DNA of 64,000 nt from Lentilactobacillus kisonensis DSM 19906 = JCM 15041 (GTDB lineage Bacteria > Bacillota > Bacilli > Lactobacillales > Lactobacillaceae). The stretch covers positions 1 through 64,000 of the forward strand of contig NZ_AZEB01000013.1 of assembly GCF_001434135.1 (NCBI RefSeq). Direction: 5' to 3'. The notes under the pieces are model-generated. The model worked only from the letters and a program-made list of their open reading frames with translations. It made no database searches and was not told the DNA's origin. Below, in pieces: positions 58,502 to 64,000 of this stretch; positions within the stretch are counted from its first letter, which is position 1; each line of letters starts with the position of its first letter. The translations under genes were made by a program, and so were the position numbers.

Positions 58502-59488
58502 TTATGCGTAAAAGATTAGTGCAAGTGAGGTGATGGCTAGTAACCCAATGATTGCTGCCGCGTACAGCATATGAATGGTTTCTTCGATTTTGCCGACGGT
58601 AGCTTCCTCGGGGTCTGGCACAATTGTTCCAATATATGGCTTATTAACTAATTCACCAAAATAATAATGGGGACCGCCTAGTTTGAGCTTCAAGGCCCCA
58701 GCAACCACCGATTCTGAAAAGCCACTGTTTGGGCTACGATGGTTTTTACGATCATGAATCCCAACTGAATAGGCTAATTTACTGTCGTATCCCAACAGCG
58801 CACAGGCCGCTAATAGAAATAGCCAAGTTAACCTAGCTGGGATAAAGCCAACCACATCATCAATTCGAGCTGAAACCATCCCAATATCGCCATATTTTTC
58901 GTTTTTGTAACCAATCATCGAATCTAACGTGTTAACTGCTTTATAAGCAATTCCCAATGCTGGCCCACCAAGCAATAGATAGAAGAGCGGCGCAATCACA
59001 CCATCACTGGTATTTTCCGCAATTGTTTCAATCGTCGCCTTACAAATTTGGTCTGCCGATAAACTTTGAGTATCTCTACCAACGATCATTCCAACTTGGT
59101 AACGGGCTTTATCAAGGTCTCCAGCATTCAAACTAGCCATAATTTTATGGCTTTCAACCGCCAACCCTTTAATGGATAAGCAGGTATAGCAAAGATAGGC
59201 ACCCACGATAAATTGAATGGCACTAACTGCTTGAACCGGCACAAACGTGATTAACGAAATTGCCCAAAAAATCAGAAGAACCGCTGCGAACGACCCGCCA
59301 ACAACAATTATCCAAATAATTAAGCCAAAGCATTTCTTTAATCCATGAGTATATGTCGGCCGATTCAAAACCTTAGTAAGAATCGCAATTAATTTGCCCA
59401 TCAATTTAACTGGATGCGGCCATGTCGGCGGATCTCCCAGAATAGCGTCAAGGACAAAGCCGCAAAGAACCATACTAACGATTTGCAT
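58502..59488 (-). CDS. cbiB: Adenosylcobinamide-phosphate synthase
   Basis: Membrane enzyme attaching aminopropanol phosphate to adenosylcobyric acid, 328 aa. Motifs GDPPTWPHPVKLMGKLI and NTSDGVIAPLFYLLLGGPALGIAYKAVNTLDSMIGYK are conserved, with four to five TMs. Overlaps cbiA by 14 bp. Confidence 0.95.
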   Translation of the reverse strand: MQIVSMVLCGFVLDAILGDPPTWPHPVKLMGKLIAILTKVLNRPTYTHGLKKCFGLIIWIIVVGGSFAAVLLIFWAISLITFVPVQAVSAIQFIVGAYLCYTCLSIKGLAVESHKIMASLNAGDLDKARYQVGMIVGRDTQSLSADQICKATIETIAENTSDGVIAPLFYLLLGGPALGIAYKAVNTLDSMIGYKNEKYGDIGMVSARIDDVVGFIPARLTWLFLLAACALLGYDSKLAYSVGIHDRKNHRSPNSGFSESVVAGALKLKLGGPHYYFGELVNKPYIGTIVPDPEEATVGKIEETIHMLYAAAIIGLLAITSLALIFYA

Positions 59489-60845
59489 TTTCCATTGCCC
59501 CTAAGTTTGTTAATAATTGATTGAAAAGTGCTGGATTTTGATAAAAATGAATGTGGAGATAACTGGCAAACGTATTATGAACCTGGTAACCTCCAGACCA
59601 TTGCTGCGTCACCTTGCCATCAATTACCTTTCTCATCTGGAGCACTGGCTTAAGCTCATCATTGGCCGTAAAGACCGAATGATGAAATTCATGTCCCCGC
59701 ACCTGAGCCCCCCTTTTAGCTAAAACCGTGTCCCTTACCGGTTCTGCAAAGCAATAACCAAATCTTCTGAGACGCGACGTCATTTTACTAGTGCCGTTAA
59801 GCACGCCAACCATCGGATATGAATGTGAGCCATCAACTAACTGCTTTGCTAGGTACATCAGCCCGCCACATTCCGCGTAGATTGGCATGCCATCGTCAGA
59901 TGCTTGTTTGATTGCAGCCTTCATCTGTGTATTTGCGGCTAACTCCGGCCCAAATTCTTCGGGATAACCACCGCCTAAATACAGAGCATCAACGTCCGGC
60001 AATTGTTGATCGTGCAGCGGACTAAAAAATGTGAGTGCCACGCCAACCCGTTTCAATAGATCCAAATTATCCTCATAATAGAAACTGAAAGCATCATCAT
60101 AGGCAACCCCCAGCTTTAAATGAGCAGGTTGATAACCATTCGGAACAACCGCGGGGGCATCGTCAACCTTCATCAATTCAACAAGCTTATCTAGGTCAAC
60201 GTGGCTTTCAATAAGTTGCCCCAACTTTGCAATTTTTTCATCCACTTGAGGCAACTCGTTATCAGGGACTAGTCCTAATTGACGGGATGGCAAGCTAATT
60301 TCATCACAATGGGGTAAATACCCCAAGACTGGCACCCGGTCGTATTTCTCAATTGCGGCTTTAATCAAGCTAAAATGATGATCAGATTTCAAATTATTGA
60401 TAATAACGCCAGCAATGTCGACTTCTTGATCGAAAACTTGGAATCCTTTAACAATAGCGGCAACGGATGTTGATGCAGCATGACCATCAATCACTAAAAT
60501 AACTGGTAGTCCCAGCATTTTAGCAATGCTTGCCGTGGAATGACTATCCTTATCAATTCCAAGGCCGTCATACAAGCCCATCACGCCTTCAACTAATCCA
60601 ATATCAATGTCAGCCGTATTTCTTTTAAATAAATAGGTGAGGGTCGCTTGATCAGGAACTAAAAAATTATCAATATTGCGGGAATCACGGCCAACAATCC
60701 TAGAATGAAATTTGGTATCAACGTAGTCTGGACCCACTTTGTAAGGCTGAATGCGGTACTTTTTGCTTAACGCTGCCAATAAACCTAGAACGACACTCGT
60801 CTTGCCAGCACCACTCGTTACGCCAGCTACTAAAATCTTTTTCAA
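59475..60845 (-). CDS. cbiA: Cobyrinic acid a,c-diamide synthase
   Basis: Glutamine-dependent amidation of the a and c side chains, 456 aa. N-terminal P-loop AGVTSGAGKTSVV, and C-terminal glutaminase with nucleophile AECGGLMYLAKQL. Second gene of the operon, 15 bp after cobD. Confidence 0.96.
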   Translation of the reverse strand: MKKILVAGVTSGAGKTSVVLGLLAALSKKYRIQPYKVGPDYVDTKFHSRIVGRDSRNIDNFLVPDQATLTYLFKRNTADIDIGLVEGVMGLYDGLGIDKDSHSTASIAKMLGLPVILVIDGHAASTSVAAIVKGFQVFDQEVDIAGVIINNLKSDHHFSLIKAAIEKYDRVPVLGYLPHCDEISLPSRQLGLVPDNELPQVDEKIAKLGQLIESHVDLDKLVELMKVDDAPAVVPNGYQPAHLKLGVAYDDAFSFYYEDNLDLLKRVGVALTFFSPLHDQQLPDVDALYLGGGYPEEFGPELAANTQMKAAIKQASDDGMPIYAECGGLMYLAKQLVDGSHSYPMVGVLNGTSKMTSRLRRFGYCFAEPVRDTVLAKRGAQVRGHEFHHSVFTANDELKPVLQMRKVIDGKVTQQWSGGYQVHNTFASYLHIHFYQNPALFNQLLTNLGAMENANR

Positions 60846-60860
60846 GTTGTCTCACTTCCT

Positions 60861-61946
60861 CTAACTAACGGGATTTACAACGACTGCCCTTAAAGCAGCC
60901 ACTAGTTGTTCATTTTCGGAATGGGAGCGAACCGCAACCCGATAGTAATGATCGTTAAGCCCGTAGTAATCGACACAGGATCGGATCATCATTCGCTGGT
61001 GCCACAGTTTTTCCCGTAAATTCGGAATGTCACTTTTAATTAAGTAATAGTTCGCAAATGAGTCAAATACCTGTAGATTTGGTAATTGCTGGAGCTCATC
61101 AAACAACCATGGCTTCTCCGAATTCAACCATTGATAAGTAGCATCAATGTACTCATGATCCTCATACATATGTTGCCCAAAATGATCTGCCAATGTATTA
61201 ACGGACCACGGTTCAGCTTGCGTTTGCAATGCTTGTTGAAGCCGTTGATTCTTAGTGACAGCGAATCCCAACCGCAGACCGGGAATGGCAAAGAACTTAG
61301 TTGCAGAACGTAAGATAATAACCGGTAATTGCTCAGTTAAATGATTAACAAAGCTCCATTTATCATGATCAACAAAATCCATGAACGCTTCGTCAATAAT
61401 CAGCCACTTATGTTTGTCAACACAATAGTTAGCAATCCTTTGCATGTCAGTTGGCTGAATAATCGAACCAGTTGGATTGTTGGGATTACAAAGACAAATC
61501 AGGTCGATATCTACTTGGGCCTCTAGATAACTAATCAAATCATCGGCATCTAGTTGAAATCTGTTCTCGGCCTTTAAATAATAATGGTCAACTGCCATGC
61601 CTGACCGGGTAAACGACCGCTCATATTCGCCAAACGTCGGTGCCAAGACCAAGGCTTTCTTTGCCTGAACAGCATTGGCAGTATCAAAAATCATTTGGAC
61701 AGCGCCATTGCCCACCATGACGTCGTGGCTCGAAACATTAAAGTGTGTCGCGATTGCCCGCTTCAAATCCGGGTACTCCGGATTAGGATAATAAACAATT
61801 TGATTGAGTGATTGTTGGAGAATTTCTAATAAATGTTTTGACAACCCAAGTGGATTAATATTGGCACTAAAATCAATCATTTCGTTAGCTGTTATGCCTA
61901 ACCTACTAGCAATTTTTTCTCGATTACCACCGTGAATAACTTTCAT
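60861..61946 (-). CDS. cobD: L-threonine-O-3-phosphate decarboxylase
   Basis: PLP enzyme making (R)-1-amino-2-propanol phosphate for the nucleotide loop, 361 aa. HGGNREKIASRLG and DFSANINPLGLS at the N-terminus are characteristic. The PLP lysine is in LRSATKFFAIPGLRLGFAV. First gene of the 26-gene minus-strand operon. The threonine kinase PduX is not seen in the window. Confidence 0.94.
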   Translation of the reverse strand: MKVIHGGNREKIASRLGITANEMIDFSANINPLGLSKHLLEILQQSLNQIVYYPNPEYPDLKRAIATHFNVSSHDVMVGNGAVQMIFDTANAVQAKKALVLAPTFGEYERSFTRSGMAVDHYYLKAENRFQLDADDLISYLEAQVDIDLICLCNPNNPTGSIIQPTDMQRIANYCVDKHKWLIIDEAFMDFVDHDKWSFVNHLTEQLPVIILRSATKFFAIPGLRLGFAVTKNQRLQQALQTQAEPWSVNTLADHFGQHMYEDHEYIDATYQWLNSEKPWLFDELQQLPNLQVFDSFANYYLIKSDIPNLREKLWHQRMMIRSCVDYYGLNDHYYRVAVRSHSENEQLVAALRAVVVNPVS

Positions 61947-61989
61947 AATTCTTGCTCCAATTTTTAATTGTCTAAAAAGAGATTTTCTA

Positions 61990-62012
61990 AATATAGCAAC
62001 ATTGTGAAACCT
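61990..62012 (-). promoter_or_regulatory. Predicted activator-dependent promoter of the cobalamin operon
   Basis: Minus strand -10 TATATT (61990-61995), no clear -35, and GGTT-N8-TTGC directly upstream (61996-62011). The same motif sits at the eutJ promoter. The leader to cobD is about 40 nt. No adenosylcobalamin riboswitch elements are recognisable in the 61947-62411 gap. Confidence 0.5.
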
Positions 62013-62075
62013 CTTTCATGTCTTTCCAATTCAAAATATACACTACAAAGCCCCTCTCGTACAAGGCATCTGGGC

Positions 62076-62095
62076 CAACCGTCTCGGTTTGTGGA
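62076..62095. promoter_or_regulatory. Short palindrome in the cobD/pduO-type gap
   Basis: CAACCGTCTCGGTTTG-type inverted repeat with 5-6 bp arms and a 3-nt centre, halfway between the two divergent genes. Possible protein binding site. Confidence 0.35.
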
Positions 62096-62226
62096 ATAAT
62101 TAACTAAGAAACGTTAAAATTTGTTAAATATCTTCAATCACATTGGCGCAATCCCACTTTGTCCGCAAAAAATTGTGCAAAATAATGATAGTCACATCAT
62201 TCGCCTGCCCTTTTCAAGGGGATTAA

Positions 62227-62240
62227 AGAAACCGATTACA
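62227..62240 (+). promoter_or_regulatory. Candidate cre (CcpA) site
   Basis: AGAAACCGATTACA matches the consensus TGWNANCGNTNWCA at all positions except the first T. It lies in the divergent region, about 170 bp before the PduO-type gene and about 280 bp before cobD, so catabolite repression of one or both is plausible. Confidence 0.5.
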
Positions 62241-62411
62241 TTTTTTTGTATCGCCTAACGATTAAAATACCAACTACCCTCCGATAAAAATAATAGTTTT
62301 TCTCCTTTCTCCCTAAAAACATCACTATCTTATTCATTTCACCTATATGGCAGCCAACAAATCACATTTTTACGGTATGATAGCGGTAACTTATAAAAGG
62401 ACTGATTATAA

Positions 62412-62987
62412 ATGAAAATCTACACAAGAGCTGGTGACAAGGGGCGAACGCAAATTATTGGCCACCAGATTGTCTCTAAGGATGATGCCCGGGTAGAAGC
62501 ATATGGCACAACGGACGAACTAAATTCATGGGTTGGTTATATCATCTCAATTCTCACGGCTCAAACGACCGAACTCGCTGACGAACTTGAAGAGATTCAG
62601 CAATTATTATTTGATGTTGGCAACGATCTTGCAAATCCCTCAGAGAAATCGCATCGGGATTACAAGTTTGATCCGCAAACCGCCGAAGAAGCAACTAAGT
62701 GGTTAGAAGGAAAAATCGACCGATATACGCAAGCTGCTCCTCAAGTCAAAAAGTTTATTCTGCCTGGTGGTTCCCCAGTAGCCGCTGCGCTTCAAGTTGC
62801 TAGAACGGTAACTCGCAGAGCGGAACGCCGAATTGTTACTTTAAAAGCTCAAACGGCTATTAATAATGATGTCATGGGATTCATCAATCGCTTATCGGAT
62901 TATTTCTTTGCGGCTGCAAGGTATGCTAATTATTTGGATAAACGCAAGGAAATTACCTATCGAAACAGTAAACTGATATTCAGATAG
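62412..62987 (+). CDS. Cob(I)alamin adenosyltransferase, PduO type
   Basis: Transfers the adenosyl group from ATP to cob(I)alamin or its precursors, 191 aa. The N-terminal ATP-binding TRAGDKGRTQ, then EAYGTTDELNSWVGY, FILPGGSPVAAALQVARTVTRRAERR and FINRLSDYFFAAARYAN are the conserved blocks of the PduO fold. It stands outside the cob operon and faces away from it, but supplies its adenosylation step. A good match to the well-studied lactobacillar PduO; I leave the symbol blank because pduO and cobA2 naming vary. Confidence 0.93.
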   Translation: MKIYTRAGDKGRTQIIGHQIVSKDDARVEAYGTTDELNSWVGYIISILTAQTTELADELEEIQQLLFDVGNDLANPSEKSHRDYKFDPQTAEEATKWLEGKIDRYTQAAPQVKKFILPGGSPVAAALQVARTVTRRAERRIVTLKAQTAINNDVMGFINRLSDYFFAAARYANYLDKRKEITYRNSKLIFR

Positions 62988-63011
62988 GTTTGTTAATCCC
63001 ACGTCTGCCAG

Positions 63012-63066
63012 TTAAAGGACCATAAATATAGAAAAGGATTTACTATTTAAGCGGGTCCTTTTTATG
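63012..63066 (+). terminator. Terminator of the adenosyltransferase gene
   Basis: AAAGGACC (63014-63021) pairs with GGTCCTTT (63054-63061) over a 32-nt loop, followed by TTTATGG. Confidence 0.65.
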
Positions 63067-63091
63067 GTCAGTTTTCATAGCTAACAATCAT

Positions 63092-63163
63092 CATCCAAAA
63101 AACACTTCCAAATTAGTTTCAGAAAAAAATCATTTTCTGGACTATTGGAAGTGTTTTTAGGTA
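63092..63163. other. Second hairpin between the adenosyltransferase gene and ppc
   Basis: AAAAAACACTTCCAA and TTGGAAGTGTTTTT form a perfect 14-bp outer stem. Inside, AGAAAA and TTTTCT-type segments pair further. T-runs flank both sides, so it may be a bidirectional terminator or a folded RNA 3' end. Confidence 0.5.
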
Positions 63164-63336
63164 TGATTGAAGTGATTAAAAGGTGATCTTGAGTGGATCA
63201 GTTTGAATTTTGATTTTCATTTTCACTTTTCAATAAAATATTTAAATGTGATCGACTGTTTAATCGCTGTCCAGCAGCTATTTACTCTTGATTAGTAACT
63301 AGGACGACTGGTAAAAGCCGCTCATTCGCGGTAATA

Positions 63337-63357
63337 TCTAATTAATATTTAATTAGA
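63337..63357. promoter_or_regulatory. Palindrome upstream of ppc
   Basis: TCTAATTAA-TAT-TTAATTAGA, a perfect 9-bp inverted repeat about 85 bp upstream of the TATAAT box (63440-63445) of ppc. Candidate regulator site. The gap holds no gene that I can support. Confidence 0.5.
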
Positions 63358-63486
63358 TGAATGTTTTGTTCATAAATCGACAGTTTATGTATAAAGTCAG
63401 TTATTTCTAATTTTATTTTCATGTTAGACCCTTTTTACTGTATAATCACTCTAAATACATATCTATATATTAGGAGGCAATTTTTT

Positions 63487-64000
63487 ATGGACAAAAAAAT
63501 TCCAAATATCATGGGGACGCAACATCCGGACAATGCTGGTGTGCCATTCTTTAAGGATCATCAAAATCCCTTTGTTTCAGCATTCCGTGAAATTGACGAG
63601 GCCTATCAAAATTTCTCAGTGTTAGACGCTGATGAATACATGTGGGACTGGGAAGGAAAGCATGCCGATGCGTCAGTTATTGACCGCCTCTACTCAGAAC
63701 ATTATGAGTATTTCCAGAAGCATCCGCTTGGTAAGGACAAGTTCCTAACTTTCCGTTTCCCAAATATTTGGGAAGAAAAGGGCTACAGTTTAATGCAAGC
63801 GATGACAACCATTCTTTCAGCAGAAGACTTCGCACTTGACTTAGGCTTTAAAGAACGACCACTATTTGAAGCAATCCTACCGATGACCCAATCAGCTGAT
63901 CAACTGATTGACATGGAAGATAAATTTGCTAGTTTATCTCATTATAAGACGAAGGAATTTAATACTGGCCATAAAGATTCTGATACGCTCCAAATGATCC
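63487..64000 (+). CDS. ppcA: Phosphoenolpyruvate carboxylase, archaeal type (5' part)
   Basis: First 171 codons of a gene cut by the window edge. The opening IPNIMGTQHPDNAG is characteristic of archaeal-type PEP carboxylase (PpcA), which forms oxaloacetate from PEP and bicarbonate. FRFPNIWEEKGYSL and AILPMTQSA follow. AGGAGG lies about 9 nt upstream of the ATG. In Lactobacillaceae this form occurs in some heterofermenters and replaces pyruvate carboxylase as the anaplerotic enzyme. Confidence 0.88.
   Translation, partial: MDKKIPNIMGTQHPDNAGVPFFKDHQNPFVSAFREIDEAYQNFSVLDADEYMWDWEGKHADASVIDRLYSEHYEYFQKHPLGKDKFLTFRFPNIWEEKGYSLMQAMTTILSAEDFALDLGFKERPLFEAILPMTQSADQLIDMEDKFASLSHYKTKEFNTGHKDSDTLQMI

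Noticed and set aside
61947-62411. Adenosylcobalamin riboswitch upstream of cobD
   Set aside because: The conserved B12-box and GCCACTG-type core could not be found on either strand; the region has a short palindrome and a cre-like site instead.

Overview
The window comes from the chromosome of a low-to-moderate GC Gram-positive bacterium, almost certainly a member of the Lactobacillaceae that makes cobalamin. The tmRNA encodes the tag AKNNNNSYALAA. The tdk-prfA-prmC-sua5-glyA-upp-atp order is the usual one for lactobacilli, and MurT/GatD is present. A full anaerobic cbi/cob/hem cluster resembles the one known from Limosilactobacillus reuteri and its B12-producing relatives. The species cannot be fixed from the sequence alone.

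Layout. 0.1-6.7 kb: complete F1F0 ATP synthase operon (atpBEFHAGDC, minus strand) with its own promoter and terminator. 7.0-12.6 kb: tdk, prfA, prmC, sua5, glyA and upp, all minus. 12.8-14.8 kb: murT-gatD (plus). 15-18.3 kb: a serine hydrolase, a small unknown protein and a secreted metzincin-type protease with a coiled-coil insertion. 18.4-18.7 kb: divergent tRNA-Gln(CUG) and tRNA-Glu(CUC). 18.8-23.1 kb: pgi, a histidine kinase/response regulator pair and a C39-like protein. 23.2-35.9 kb: accessory and housekeeping genes, including a HAD hydrolase, a TauE/SafE permease, tmRNA, an ArsR regulator with a perfect palindrome operator, VanZ, a PNPOx-like protein, CDF and YhgE/Pip membrane proteins with a TetR regulator, a DedA-like protein, a baeRF-like protein, a DUF4931-type protein and a tyrosine phosphatase. 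36.0-38.4 kb: eutJ and a divergent pocR-like activator. 38.9-61.9 kb: one 26-gene minus-strand cobalamin operon. 62.4 kb: a PduO-type adenosyltransferase (plus). 63.5 kb to the edge: the start of an archaeal-type PEP carboxylase.

How the genes work together. HemA, HemL, HemB, HemC and HemD build uroporphyrinogen III from glutamyl-tRNA. CobA, SirC, CbiK and the CbiL/H/F/G/D/J/E/T/C set convert it to cobyrinic acid. CbiA and CbiP amidate it, the PduO-type enzyme adenosylates it, and CobD with CbiB attaches the aminopropanol arm. CobU activates the product to the GDP form. CbiMNQO imports cobalt. I see no heme-branch genes, so the hem genes appear dedicated to the corrin. cobS, cobC, cobT and the whole pdu operon are absent from the window although the pdu-associated eutJ and pocR are present.

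The most notable non-textbook signals are these. A dispersed family of about 120-bp imperfect palindromes occupies several intergenic regions, and its inner stems differ between copies but keep base pairing. The PocR-like activator has an N-terminal domain reading back to about 37284-37290 with no ATG, GTG or TTG start in frame. A compact promoter-hairpin-terminator unit at 24.2 kb looks like an unrecognised small RNA. A shared GCAA-N8-AACC motif lies next to the -10 boxes of both the cob operon and eutJ.
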